From NCBI RefSeq assembly GCF_003985125.1, contig NZ_ML133578.1:62001-126000 (forward strand): 64,000 nt of DNA, written 5' to 3'. This DNA is from Rhizobium phaseoli. Its GTDB lineage: Bacteria; Pseudomonadota; Alphaproteobacteria; Rhizobiales; Rhizobiaceae. The notes under the pieces were generated by a model. That model made no database searches. It was not told the DNA's origin and saw nothing but the letters and a program-made list of their open reading frames with translations. Positions 42,214 to 51,427 of the stretch are shown here, piece by piece; the first letter of the stretch is position 1; every line of letters begins with the position of its first letter. The position numbers were made by a program, and so were the translations under genes.

Positions 42214-45200
42214 GTGTTTGATACTCTCTTTGGTCCGGAAACGGGCAAACGTGACGGCAGTGAAGTTTTCGCAGCGCTGCGCAAAGCCGCCAGCGAGCGC
42301 ATCCTCGTCCTTGACGGCGCCATGGGCACGCAGATCCAGGGGCTGGGTTATGACGAAGACCAGTTCCGCGGCACCCGCTTCATCGGCTGCGCCTGCCACC
42401 AGAAGGGCAATAACGACCTTCTGATCCTGACCCAGCCGGATGCGATCGAAGAGATCCATTACAAATACGCCAAGGCCGGCGCCGATATTCTCGAGACCAA
42501 CACCTTCTCCTCGACCCGCATCGCCCAAGCCGATTACGAGATGGAAAATGCGGTCTACGACCTCAACAAGGAAGGTGCGGAGATCGTCCGCCGCGCGGCA
42601 CTGCGCGCCGAGCGCGAGGACGGCCGCCGCCGCTTCGTCGCCGGCGCCATCGGCCCGACCAACCGCACCGCCTCGATCTCGCCCGATGTCAACAATCCCG
42701 GTTTCCGCGCCGTCACCTTCGATGATCTGCGCTCTGCCTATGGCGAGCAGATCGACGGCCTGATCGACGGCGGCGCCGACATCATTCTGATCGAGACGAT
42801 CTTCGACACGCTGAACGCCAAGGCGGCGATCTTCGCCTGCGAGGAGCGCTTCGAGGCCAAGGGCGTGCGCCTGCCGGTGATGATCTCCGGCACGATCACC
42901 GACCTTTCCGGTCGCACGCTGTCCGGCCAGACGCCGTCGGCCTTCTGGAATTCGGTGCGCCACGCCAATCCCTTCACGATCGGCCTCAACTGCGCGCTTG
43001 GCGCCAACGCGATGCGCCCGCATCTGCAGGAGCTTTCGGGTGTTGCCGACACCTTCATCTGCGCCTATCCGAATGCCGGCCTGCCGAACGAGTTCGGCCA
43101 GTATGACGAGACGCCGGAGCTGATGGCGGCGCAGATCGACAGCTTCGCTCGCGAAGGCCTGGTTAATATCGTCGGCGGCTGCTGTGGCTCGACGCCGGAG
43201 CACATCCGGGCGATTGCCGAGACCGTCGCCAAGTACAAGCCGCGGCCGCTTCCCGAACACCGCCCCTTCATGTCGCTGTCGGGCCTCGAGCCCTTCGAAC
43301 TGACCAAGGACATTCCCTTCGTCAATGTCGGCGAGCGCACCAACGTCACCGGCTCGGCGAAGTTCCGCAAGCTGATCACCAATGCCGATTACACGGCAGC
43401 GCTCGATGTCGCGCGCGACCAGGTCGAGAACGGCGCCCAGGTGATCGACATCAACATGGACGAGGGCCTGATCGATTCCGAAAAGGCAATGGTCGAGTTC
43501 CTCAACCTGATCGCCGCCGAGCCCGATATCGCCCGCGTACCCGTGATGATCGACAGTTCGAAATTCTCGATCATCGAATCCGGCCTGAAGCGCGTCCAGG
43601 GCAAGCCGATCGTCAACTCGATCTCGCTGAAGGAAGGCGAGGAGAATTTCCTCGCCCAGGCGAGGCTCCTGCGCAATTACGGCGCCGCCGTCGTCGTCAT
43701 GGCCTTCGACGAGACGGGGCAGGCCGACAATTATCAGCGCAAGGTGGAAATCTGCACCCGCGCCTATAAGCTTTTGACGGAAAAGATCGGCTTCCCGCCC
43801 GAGGACATCATCTTCGACCCGAACATCTTCGCGGTCGCCACCGGCATCGAAGAACACAATAATTACGGCGTCGACTTCATCGAGGCGACGCGGACGATCC
43901 GCGAGCGCATGCCGCTCGTCCATATATCAGGCGGCGTTTCGAACCTGTCCTTCTCGTTCCGCGGCAACGAGCCGGTGCGCGAGGCGATGCACGCCGTGTT
44001 CCTCTATCACGCCATCCAGGCGGGCATGGACATGGGCATCGTCAATGCCGGTCAGCTTGCCGTCTACGACAACATCGACCCCGAATTGCGCGAGGCCTGC
44101 GAAGACGTGGTGCTGAACCGCCGTCCCGACAGCACCGAGCGACTGCTGGAAGTGGCCGAGCGTTTCCGCGGCGCCGGAGCCAAGGAGGGCCGGATCCAGG
44201 ACCTTTCCTGGCGCGAATGGAGCGTAGAGAAGCGCCTTGAGCATGCGCTGGTCAACGGTATTACAGAGTATATCGAAGCCGATACCGAGGAGGCGCGCCA
44301 GCAGGCCGCCCGGCCGCTGCATGTCATCGAAGGGCCGCTGATGGCCGGCATGAACGTGGTCGGCGATCTCTTCGGTTCGGGCAAGATGTTCCTGCCGCAG
44401 GTGGTCAAGTCGGCGCGCGTCATGAAGCAGGCGGTCGCCGTGCTGCTGCCCTACATGGAAGAGGAAAAGCGCCTCACAGGCGGCGACGATCGCCAGTCGG
44501 CCGGCAAGATCCTGATGGCGACGGTCAAGGGTGACGTGCACGATATCGGCAAGAACATCGTCGGTGTCGTGCTTGCCTGCAACAATTACGAGATCGTCGA
44601 CCTCGGCGTCATGGTGCCGGCGACGAAGATTTTGGAAACGGCGATTGCCGAAAAGGTCGACGTCATCGGCCTTTCCGGCCTGATCACGCCGTCGCTCGAC
44701 GAGATGGTGCATGTCGCGGCCGAAATGGAACGGCAGGGTTTCGACATCCCGCTGCTGATCGGTGGGGCGACGACCAGCCGTGTGCACACGGCGGTCAAGA
44801 TCCATCCCGGCTACAACAGGGGCCAGGCGATCTACGTCACCGATGCGAGCCGCGCTGTCGGCGTCGTCTCGGCGCTGCTGTCGCCGGAAACGCGGCAGGG
44901 CTATGTCGATGACGTCAGAGCCGAATATGCCAAGGTGGCGGCCGCTCATGCCCGCAGCGAAGCCGAGAAGGTGCGTCTGCCGCTGCCGCGGGCCCGCGAA
45001 AATGCGCACAAGATTGACTGGCCGGCCTACAAGCCGACGAAGCCGCAGTTCTTCGGCACCCGGGTGTTCGAAGATTACGATCTGGCCGAGCTTGCACGGT
45101 ATATCGACTGGACGCCGTTCTTCCAGACCTGGGAACTGCGCGGCCGTTTCCCGGCCATTCTCGAAGACGAGAAGCAGGGCGAGGCAGCGCGGTCGCTCTG

Positions 45201-45987
45201 GGCCGACGCCCAGGCGATGCTCAAGAAGATCGTCGACGAGAAGTGGTTCCGGCCGCGCGCCGTCATCGGCTTCTGGCCGGCCGGCGCCGTCGGCGACGAC
45301 ATTCGGCTGTTCACCGATGAAAGCCGCAGCGAGGAGCTTGCCACCTTCTACACCTTGCGCCAGCAGCTTTCGAAGCGCGATGGGCGGGCGAATGTGGCGC
45401 TCTCGGATTTCGTGGCGCCTGTCACAAGCGGCGTGCAGGACTATGTCGGCGGCTTCGTGGTGACGGCCGGCATCGAGGAGATCGCCATCGCCGAACGGTT
45501 TGAGCGGGCGAACGACGACTATTCCTCGATCCTCGTCAAGGCGCTGGCCGACCGCTTCGCCGAAGCTTTCGCCGAGCGCATGCACGAGCAGGTGCGGCGC
45601 GAATATTGGGGTTATGCGAGGGATGAGCAGCTCAGCAACGAGGATCTCATCACCGAGGCCTATGCCGGCATCCGTCCGGCGCCCGGATACCCCGCTCAGC
45701 CTGATCACACGGAGAAGAAGACCCTCTTCAAGCTGCTCGATGCGGAACATAACGCGGGCGTGAAGCTGACGGAAAGCTACGCGATGTGGCCCGGCTCATC
45801 CGTCTCGGGTCTCTATATCGGCCACCCCGACTCCTATTATTTCGGCGTCGCCAAGGTGGAGCGCGATCAGGTGGAAGACTATGCCAAGCGCAAGGGCATG
45901 GAGGTTTCCGAAGTCGAGCGCTGGCTCGGACCGGTGCTGAACTACGTGCCGCGCAAGGCGGACGAGGAGATCGAGGACGCGGCCTGA
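42214..45987 (+). CDS. metH: Cobalamin-dependent methionine synthase
   Basis: The 1257-residue enzyme has all four MetH modules in order: homocysteine-binding barrel with zinc Cys (NCALGANAM, VGGCCGSTPEH), methyl-tetrahydrofolate-binding barrel (GERTNVTGSAKFRKL), cobalamin domain with DVHDIGKN for the axial His near residue 768 and IGGATTSRVHTAVKI, and C-terminal SAM reactivation domain (RLTESYAMWPGSSVSG-type block, seen as KLTESYAMWPGSSVSGLY). It makes methionine from homocysteine. GTG 42214 is chosen: AAGGAG lies seven bases before it. A 20-bp palindrome sits in the promoter and a terminator follows. Confidence 0.95.
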   Translation: MFDTLFGPETGKRDGSEVFAALRKAASERILVLDGAMGTQIQGLGYDEDQFRGTRFIGCACHQKGNNDLLILTQPDAIEEIHYKYAKAGADILETNTFSSTRIAQADYEMENAVYDLNKEGAEIVRRAALRAEREDGRRRFVAGAIGPTNRTASISPDVNNPGFRAVTFDDLRSAYGEQIDGLIDGGADIILIETIFDTLNAKAAIFACEERFEAKGVRLPVMISGTITDLSGRTLSGQTPSAFWNSVRHANPFTIGLNCALGANAMRPHLQELSGVADTFICAYPNAGLPNEFGQYDETPELMAAQIDSFAREGLVNIVGGCCGSTPEHIRAIAETVAKYKPRPLPEHRPFMSLSGLEPFELTKDIPFVNVGERTNVTGSAKFRKLITNADYTAALDVARDQVENGAQVIDINMDEGLIDSEKAMVEFLNLIAAEPDIARVPVMIDSSKFSIIESGLKRVQGKPIVNSISLKEGEENFLAQARLLRNYGAAVVVMAFDETGQADNYQRKVEICTRAYKLLTEKIGFPPEDIIFDPNIFAVATGIEEHNNYGVDFIEATRTIRERMPLVHISGGVSNLSFSFRGNEPVREAMHAVFLYHAIQAGMDMGIVNAGQLAVYDNIDPELREACEDVVLNRRPDSTERLLEVAERFRGAGAKEGRIQDLSWREWSVEKRLEHALVNGITEYIEADTEEARQQAARPLHVIEGPLMAGMNVVGDLFGSGKMFLPQVVKSARVMKQAVAVLLPYMEEEKRLTGGDDRQSAGKILMATVKGDVHDIGKNIVGVVLACNNYEIVDLGVMVPATKILETAIAEKVDVIGLSGLITPSLDEMVHVAAEMERQGFDIPLLIGGATTSRVHTAVKIHPGYNRGQAIYVTDASRAVGVVSALLSPETRQGYVDDVRAEYAKVAAAHARSEAEKVRLPLPRARENAHKIDWPAYKPTKPQFFGTRVFEDYDLAELARYIDWTPFFQTWELRGRFPAILEDEKQGEAARSLWADAQAMLKKIVDEKWFRPRAVIGFWPAGAVGDDIRLFTDESRSEELATFYTLRQQLSKRDGRANVALSDFVAPVTSGVQDYVGGFVVTAGIEEIAIAERFERANDDYSSILVKALADRFAEAFAERMHEQVRREYWGYARDEQLSNEDLITEAYAGIRPAPGYPAQPDHTEKKTLFKLLDAEHNAGVKLTESYAMWPGSSVSGLYIGHPDSYYFGVAKVERDQVEDYAKRKGMEVSEVERWLGPVLNYVPRKADEEIEDAA

Positions 45988-46045
45988 TTTGGCGAGTCTT
46001 CGCAGGCGCTTGAGGCGGCGCGTTCAGGAACTGATTCAATGAATG

Positions 46046-46076
46046 AAAGCCGGGAAGTGATTCACTTTCCGGCTTT
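46046..46076 (+). terminator. Rho-independent terminator after metH
   Basis: AAAGCCGG and CCGGCTTT pair around an AAGTGA/TCACTT inner stem with one mismatch, followed by ATGCTTTT. It lies 59 bases after the metH stop. Confidence 0.7.
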
Positions 46077-46155
46077 ATGCTTTTGATATAGTTCAATAAT
46101 CATCCGCATTTTGGCTTTTCGAATTCGCTAGCGGAATTCACGGTGAGATGATATG

Positions 46156-46174
46156 ATTAGCTAACTTAGCTAAT
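46156..46174. promoter_or_regulatory. Operator-like palindrome before the toxin-antitoxin operon
   Basis: ATTAGCTAACTTAGCTAAT is a palindrome around one central base and contains two TTAGCTAA copies. It ends 11 bases before the antitoxin start, where antitoxin-toxin complexes bind to repress their own operon. Confidence 0.65.
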
Positions 46175-46184
46175 GAGGGCTGCG

Positions 46185-46418
46185 ATGCAGGTTACCATTC
46201 ATGCCGCGAAGACCAATCTGTCGAAGTTGATCGACGCCGCCCTTTCCGGTGAGGAAGTGGTGATCGCCAAAGGGCACAAGCCTGTCGTGAAGATCATTCC
46301 GATTGCGCAATCTTCCTTCAAGATCGGACTACTCAAGGGACAGGTTGCTGGAAATGGGCCGGACTTTTTCCAGCCCATGGATGAAAGCGATCTTGCTGCC
46401 TGGGAAGGGATCGAGTGA
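46185..46418 (+). CDS. Phd/YefM-type antitoxin
   Basis: A 77-residue protein starting MQVTIHAAKTNLSKLIDAAL, the N-terminal DNA-binding motif of Phd/YefM antitoxins, followed by GEEVVIAKGHKPVVKIIPI and an acidic C-terminal toxin-binding tail (DESDLAAWEG). It neutralises the PIN toxin encoded next, whose start overlaps its stop (ATGA-type overlap at 46415-46418). Confidence 0.92.
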   Translation: MQVTIHAAKTNLSKLIDAALSGEEVVIAKGHKPVVKIIPIAQSSFKIGLLKGQVAGNGPDFFQPMDESDLAAWEGIE

Positions 46419-46816
46419 ATTCGCTTCTGCTCGACACGCATGCCTGGGCATGGTCGCTGACCGGCGACGAGCGGCTTTCGGGCAAGGCGGTCGCTCTGGT
46501 CGAAAAGGCGGAGACTATTCTCGTCAGCCCGATATCCCTTTTTGAAATCGGGCAGAAGGTCCGTCTCGGCAAATGGCCAGAGATGGAGCCTTTCATCGGC
46601 CGGCTGCCGGAACTGCTGCAGGAACAGGGTGGCATTACCGCGGGCCTGACACCGGAAATCTGTCTGGCTGCAGCCATGATGGACTGGACGCATCGCGATC
46701 CGTTCGACCGGCTTCTTGCGGCGACCGCCATGCAGAATGGGATACCGATTATCTCCGCCGATGCGATCTTCGACGAACTCGCCGGAAACCAGCTTTGGAT
46801 CGCCCGCTTCTGGTAG
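46415..46816 (+). CDS. VapC-type PIN-domain toxin
   Basis: A 133-residue PIN domain with the acidic residues of the ribonuclease site: LLLDTHAW (Asp), SPISLFEIG (Glu), HRDPFDRLLAATA (Asp) and ISADAIFDEL. It cuts RNA, in characterised VapCs tRNA or rRNA. Overlaps the Phd-type antitoxin gene, forming a type II module just after metH. All active-site residues are present. Confidence 0.92.
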   Translation: MNSLLLDTHAWAWSLTGDERLSGKAVALVEKAETILVSPISLFEIGQKVRLGKWPEMEPFIGRLPELLQEQGGITAGLTPEICLAAAMMDWTHRDPFDRLLAATAMQNGIPIISADAIFDELAGNQLWIARFW

Positions 46817-46818
46817 GC

Positions 46819-47583
46819 TCAGGTCACCGCGATCGTCAGCTCCGCGACGAAGTCATAGGCATCGCCGCGATAGAGCGAGCGGGTGAATTCCACGGCGCGG
46901 CCGGAGCCGAGATAAGAGATGCGCTCGATCGACAGGCCGGCGGCGCCGACGGGGACGCCGAGAAGCTGGGCGTCGGCTTCCTTCATATTGGTTGCGGAAA
47001 TGCGCTGCACGGCGCGCACCGGGCGGACCTGGAGGCGTTCCAGTTCGGCGTAGAGCGAATTGGTGACGACGGACGGATCGGGCAGGAATTCACCGGAGAC
47101 GCTGGCATTCTCGATCGCCAGCGGCTGGTCGTCGGCAATGCGCAGGCGCGACAGGCGCGAAACTTTCACGTCGGTGCCGAGACCGAGGATCATCATCTCG
47201 TCGGGCGAGGGGGTGTGGACACCCTTGTGCAGCCATTCGGAGCGGGAAGACATGCCGCGCCGCGCCATGTCCTCGGTGAAGGAGGTGAGCTGCGACAGGC
47301 GCTGCTCGACCTTGGAAACCGGTTTGGCGACGAAGGTGCCGGAGCCATGGCGGCGCACCAAGAGGCCGTCGGCAACGAGTTCGTCGATCGCCTTGCGCAC
47401 GGTGACACGGCTGACAGCGGCGAATTCGGCGATGTCGCGTTCCGGCGGCAGCGCATCGCCGTGGCCGAGCGTGCCGGTGCGTACGGCCTCTTCGAGCGTG
47501 CGGCGAAGTTTGACGTAGAGCGGGCCGGTGCCGGCTGCCTGCAGGCGTTGCAGGGAAAGAAGGGTAGCGAGGTCGTCAGTCAT
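46819..47583 (-). CDS. GntR-family regulator with UTRA domain (HutC/NagR type)
   Basis: The 254-residue protein has a winged HTH (PLYVKLRRTLEEAVRTG, PPERDIAEFAAVSRVTVRKAIDEL, HGSGTFVA) and a UTRA ligand-binding domain (RLSRLRIADDQPLAIENASV, FTRSLYRGDAYDFVAEL). Such regulators sense phosphorylated amino sugars. Its ATG overlaps the stop of the upstream kinase gene. Two identical 13-bp sites in the divergent promoter (48507, 48634) are probable operators. The frame is open to 47694, but GAGAGG fits 47583. Confidence 0.9.
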   Translation of the reverse strand: MTDDLATLLSLQRLQAAGTGPLYVKLRRTLEEAVRTGTLGHGDALPPERDIAEFAAVSRVTVRKAIDELVADGLLVRRHGSGTFVAKPVSKVEQRLSQLTSFTEDMARRGMSSRSEWLHKGVHTPSPDEMMILGLGTDVKVSRLSRLRIADDQPLAIENASVSGEFLPDPSVVTNSLYAELERLQVRPVRAVQRISATNMKEADAQLLGVPVGAAGLSIERISYLGSGRAVEFTRSLYRGDAYDFVAELTIAVT

Positions 47584-48464
47584 GCCGCACCTCTCTGCCG
47601 GTCGTTCAAAAGCTTGACGGCAAGTTCCACCGCACCCTGCAGGGCATCGCCCTTGGGACTGGCAAGCCGCGATCTGTAACGTTCGGAAAGCCACGGCTCA
47701 TAGGCTCCGGCCAGGCCTCCGAGCAGGCAGATCGACGAGCATTCGGGCCAGAGCAGTGCGTCGAGGCTTTCGCCGATCGCCGTTGCCGCATCCGTGACGA
47801 TACCTACCGCGACGGCATCGCCCTTGGCCGCATATTCGAAGACAACAGGCGCATAGCGAGCAAAATCCGTCGGTCTTGCCGAATGCGCGAATTCAACGAT
47901 GCGCTCAGGGTCGTCGCCATATTCGGTCATCAGCGCTTCGGTGATCGCAGAAGCCGGGTGCACGCCATCATGGGCAAGCAGCGAGCGTTCCATGAGGTCG
48001 CGGCCGAGGCGGGCGCCGCTTGCCTGGTCGCCGACGACGAAGCCCCAGCCGCCGATGCCGTTCAGCCGGCCATTCCTGCGGGCATTATAAACCGAGCCGG
48101 TGCCGAAGGCGCCGACGATGCCGTCGTCGTCGCCAAGCGCACCCTGCAGGGCAATCAGCGCATCGGTGACGACCCGGCCTTCGGCAAAGGGCAGGGCCTT
48201 TTCGATTCGCTCGCCGTAATCCGTGACATTGGCGCCGGCGACACCGACGACAGCAGCGACAGAGGAGATTGTTTCATCTGCAAGCCCGGCATCGCGCAGC
48301 GCCTGCCGGGCAGATTCGACGATGTTGAGAAGAGAGTTTTCCAGGTCGGACAGGATATTGGCCGGGCCCGCTTTGCCGCGGCCGATGATATTTCCGTTTC
48401 TGTCTGCGACCGCGGCGCGGCAGCTCGTTCCGCCGCCGTCTATGCCGATTGCAAGCTCCGTCAT
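47580..48464 (-). CDS. BadF/BadG-family kinase, probable N-acetylglucosamine kinase
   Basis: A 294-residue ASKHA-fold kinase: AIGIDGGGTSCRAAVAD (phosphate 1), VVGVAGANVTDYGE, GIVGAFGTGSVYNA (phosphate 2) and SICLLGGLAG (adenosine). The family includes eukaryote-like GlcNAc kinases and bacterial amino-sugar kinases. GGAGG precedes ATG 48464. Coupled to the GntR gene and divergent from a sugar ABC operon, so it probably phosphorylates the sugar that operon imports. Confidence 0.88.
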   Translation of the reverse strand: MTELAIGIDGGGTSCRAAVADRNGNIIGRGKAGPANILSDLENSLLNIVESARQALRDAGLADETISSVAAVVGVAGANVTDYGERIEKALPFAEGRVVTDALIALQGALGDDDGIVGAFGTGSVYNARRNGRLNGIGGWGFVVGDQASGARLGRDLMERSLLAHDGVHPASAITEALMTEYGDDPERIVEFAHSARPTDFARYAPVVFEYAAKGDAVAVGIVTDAATAIGESLDALLWPECSSICLLGGLAGAYEPWLSERYRSRLASPKGDALQGAVELAVKLLNDRQRGAA

Positions 48465-48506
48465 CGGGCCTCCGAATACGCCGTTCCCTGTGTTTTTATT
48501 ACAATA

Positions 48507-48646
48507 CCAAAAAAATACCATTTACCAAGTGGGAATGGTTGAGAAAATTCGGCTTTTTATCTAATTGATTTTGCTGGATAAAATTTTTTAATGAATTTTT
48601 GAAGGCCGAAAAGTTAAAATAGACTGGACAATTGGTATTTTTTTGG
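48507..48646. promoter_or_regulatory. Pair of inverted 13-bp operator-like sites
   Basis: CCAAAAAAATACC at 48507-48519 and its exact complement GGTATTTTTTTGG at 48634-48646 lie in the 530-base gap between the kinase and the ABC operon. Each is close to one of the two divergent promoters. A dimeric regulator, most likely the GntR(UTRA) protein, could bind both. Confidence 0.6.
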
Positions 48647-48994
48647 CCTTAATTCGGCAAAAGGGAACAGCACATCGAAGCCCGCGAAAACCGGCAGCAA
48701 AGCCAAGCCGGAACCGCTTCGAGGATGATCGAGAGAACGACCCGCCGCCTGTCAGGCTGGTGGCAAAATTCGGCATCCATCGGCTTTTCCCGATCAATTT
48801 TGCCGCGCCCGATGCCGGTCATGGGGCAGTGCGCAGTCCGGCCGCAAGCGATCCGCCTTTGCGTCCGTCGAGCTTTCGGGGCCGGCAGGTGCTGGCGGCC
48901 CTCCAAGAGGCGTTGGGTGTTTCCTCAAGCACACCAATTGCTTGTTTCAGATCGAAAACAGCGCCTTGCGGCGCTCAAAACACAGGAGAGGGAA

Positions 48995-50254
48995 ATGAAA
49001 AACACTGCTCTGAAAAGCTTGCTGCTTGCCTCCAGCCTGCTGACGTCAGCCGGTCTCGTGCATGCCGCCGACGTCACGCTGACGGTCGAAAGCTGGCGTA
49101 ACGACGACCTGCAGATCTGGCAGGAGAAGATCATTCCGGCCTTCGAAGCGAAGAACCCGGGCATCAAGATCGTCTTCTCGCCGACCGCGCCGACCGAATA
49201 CAATGCCTCGCTGAACGCCAAGCTCGATGCCGGCTCCGCAGGCGACATCATCACCTGCCGTCCGTTCGACGCTTCGCTGGAACTCTTCAACAAGAAGCAG
49301 CTCGTCGACATCACCAGCCTGCCGGGCATGGAGAATTTCTCAGCCGTCGCCAAGGCCGCCTGGACCACCGACGACGGCAAGTCGACCTTCTGCGTACCGA
49401 TGGCCTCAGTCATTCACGGCTTCATCTACAACAAGGATGCCTTCGACAAGCTCGGCATCTCGGTGCCGAAGACGGAAGACGAGTTCTTCGCAGCGCTCGA
49501 CAAGATCAAGGCCGACGGCACCTACATTCCGCTTGCCATGGGCACGAAAGACCTCTGGGAAGCCGCGACCATGGGCTACCAGAACATCGGCCCGAACTAC
49601 TGGAAGGGTGAAGAGGGCCGCGAAGCCCTGATCGCCGGCAAGCAGAAGCTGACCGATCCGGAATGGGTAAAGCCCTACGAAGAACTTGCCAAGTGGAAGC
49701 CCTATCTCGGCGACGGTTTCGAAGCCCAGACCTACTCGGACAGCCAGAACCTCTTCACGCTCGGCCGCGCCGCGATCTATCCGGCCGGTTCCTGGGAAAT
49801 CGCGCTCTTCAACACGCAGGCGCAGTTCAAGATGGGCGCCTTCCCGCCGCCGGTTCCGAAGGCCGGCGACACGGGCTACATCTCCGACCATCCCGATATC
49901 GGCGTCGCCCTGAACGCGAAGAGCACGCATGCCGAGGAAGCCAAGAAGTTCCTCAGCTGGGTCGCTTCGCCTGAATTCGCCGATATATACGCTAATGCGC
50001 TGCCGGGCTTCTTCAGCCTGAACTCCAACCCGGTCAAGATGTCCGATCCGCTCGCTCAGGAATTCGTTTCCTGGCGCGGCCCGTACAAGTCGACCGTGCG
50101 CTCGACCTATCAGATCCTGTCGCGCGGCACGCCGAACCTCGAAAACGAGACCTGGGTCGAATCGGCCAACGTGATCAACGGCACGGACACGCCGAAGGTC
50201 GCTGCCGAAAAGCTCCAGAAGGGCCTCGACAGCTGGTACAAGCCGGCCAAGTGA
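48995..50254 (+). CDS. Sugar ABC transporter binding protein (CUT1 family)
   Basis: The 419-residue precursor has a Sec signal peptide (ends VHAAD near residue 24) and a family 1 solute-binding fold: TVESWRNDDLQIWQEKIIPAFEAKNPGIKI, GDIITCRPFD, AIYPAGSWEIALF. Periplasmic. GGAGAGGGAA precedes ATG 48995. First gene of an operon with two permeases, a dehydrogenase and an ATPase. Context with a BadF kinase suggests an amino sugar or its oligomer. Confidence 0.92.
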   Translation: MKNTALKSLLLASSLLTSAGLVHAADVTLTVESWRNDDLQIWQEKIIPAFEAKNPGIKIVFSPTAPTEYNASLNAKLDAGSAGDIITCRPFDASLELFNKKQLVDITSLPGMENFSAVAKAAWTTDDGKSTFCVPMASVIHGFIYNKDAFDKLGISVPKTEDEFFAALDKIKADGTYIPLAMGTKDLWEAATMGYQNIGPNYWKGEEGREALIAGKQKLTDPEWVKPYEELAKWKPYLGDGFEAQTYSDSQNLFTLGRAAIYPAGSWEIALFNTQAQFKMGAFPPPVPKAGDTGYISDHPDIGVALNAKSTHAEEAKKFLSWVASPEFADIYANALPGFFSLNSNPVKMSDPLAQEFVSWRGPYKSTVRSTYQILSRGTPNLENETWVESANVINGTDTPKVAAEKLQKGLDSWYKPAK

Positions 50255-50279
50255 TGTGATCAGGGGCGGCGTTTGCAGC

Positions 50280-50335
50280 CCCTCATCCGGCCTGCCGGCA
50301 CCTTCTCCCCGCTTGCGGGGAGAAGGAGACTCGCA
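50280..50335. repeat. REP-like palindrome
   Basis: CCTCATCCGGCCTGCCGGCACC and CTTCTCCCC-GCTTGC-GGGGAGAAG form the same element as at 63655 and 35662. It lies between binding-protein and permease genes, where it could limit transcription or protect the upstream mRNA. Confidence 0.7.
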
Positions 50336-50470
50336 GCGACCTCTCAGCTCGATTTAGCATCCCAGCAGGGCATTGCCTCTCTCCCGGTCGGCAGAGAGTT
50401 CGGGTGAGGCGCAACATCTTCCATCTGCGTCCGCACGATTGCGGCCAGTCGACGAGAACAGGCAAACGCC

Positions 50471-51418
50471 ATGAGCCAAACCGACAACGCGGCCGATATC
50501 GTCCCGATCAAGCGCCCCGTGCGCTGGCACATCTTCGTTTTCATGCTGCCCGCGGTGATCGTCTATTCCGCCGTCATGGTGCTGCCGCTCATCGAAACGC
50601 TCAGGCTTTCGCTCTACAATACGGTCGACGGGCAGCCAGCCTTCGTCGGGCTTGCGAATTTCAAGGTGCTGTTCGGCGATCCGCGCTGGGCGCATGATTT
50701 CTGGAACGCCCTGGTCAACAACCTGATCTTCTTCGCCATCCACATGTGCGTGCAGAACCCGATCGGCATTGCGCTCGCCGCCCTGCTTTCGGTGCCGAAG
50801 CTGCGCGGTGTGGCCTTCTACCGCACGGCGATGTTCCTGCCGACGCTGCTTTCCTTTGTCATCGTCGGCTTCATCTGGAAGCTGATCCTCTCGCCGATCT
50901 GGGGCGTGGCACCCTGGATGCTCGATCTCATCGGGCTCAAATTCCTGTTCGCGCCCTGGCTCGGCAAGCCCGGCTCGGCGCTGATCGCCGTGTCGCTGAT
51001 CTCCAACTGGCAATATATCGGCATTCCGATGATGCTGATCTATGCCGCGCTGCTCAGCATTCCCGAAGAGGTGATCGAAGCGGCCGAATGCGACGGCGTT
51101 ACCGGTTGGGCGCAATTCTGGAAGATCAAGCTGCCGCTCATCCTGCCGGCAATCGGCATCATCTCGATCCTGACTTTCGTCGGCAATTTCAACGCCTTCG
51201 ACCTGATCTACACGGTGCAGGGGGCGCTTGCAGGGCCCGATATGTCGACCGATATTCTCGGCACGCTGCTCTACCGCACCTTCTTCGGTTTCCAGCTTCA
51301 GCTCGGCGACCGCTCGATGGGCGCGACGATCGCCACCGTGATGTTCCTCATCATCCTCGCCGGCGTCTCGCTTTATCTCTTCGTCATCCAGCGGCGCATG
51401 CGTCGCTACCAGTTCTGA
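50471..51418 (+). CDS. Sugar ABC permease (MalF type)
   Basis: A 315-residue inner-membrane protein with six membrane segments and the EAA loop EEVIEAAECDGVTGWAQFWKIKLPLILPA. Its N-terminal 20 residues are cytoplasmic. Operon spacing to the next permease is nine bases. Confidence 0.93.
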   Translation: MSQTDNAADIVPIKRPVRWHIFVFMLPAVIVYSAVMVLPLIETLRLSLYNTVDGQPAFVGLANFKVLFGDPRWAHDFWNALVNNLIFFAIHMCVQNPIGIALAALLSVPKLRGVAFYRTAMFLPTLLSFVIVGFIWKLILSPIWGVAPWMLDLIGLKFLFAPWLGKPGSALIAVSLISNWQYIGIPMMLIYAALLSIPEEVIEAAECDGVTGWAQFWKIKLPLILPAIGIISILTFVGNFNAFDLIYTVQGALAGPDMSTDILGTLLYRTFFGFQLQLGDRSMGATIATVMFLIILAGVSLYLFVIQRRMRRYQF

Positions 51419-51427
51419 GGAGCGCGC

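Noticed and set aside
42199..45750. Long minus-strand frames of 574 and 607 codons opposite metH
   Set aside because: They are mirror frames of a high-GC gene, with no domain and no ribosome-binding site. MetH explains this stretch fully.
46185..46816. Toxin-antitoxin pair as a novel system
   Set aside because: It is a standard Phd-VapC module with all catalytic residues, so it is reported only as a feature.
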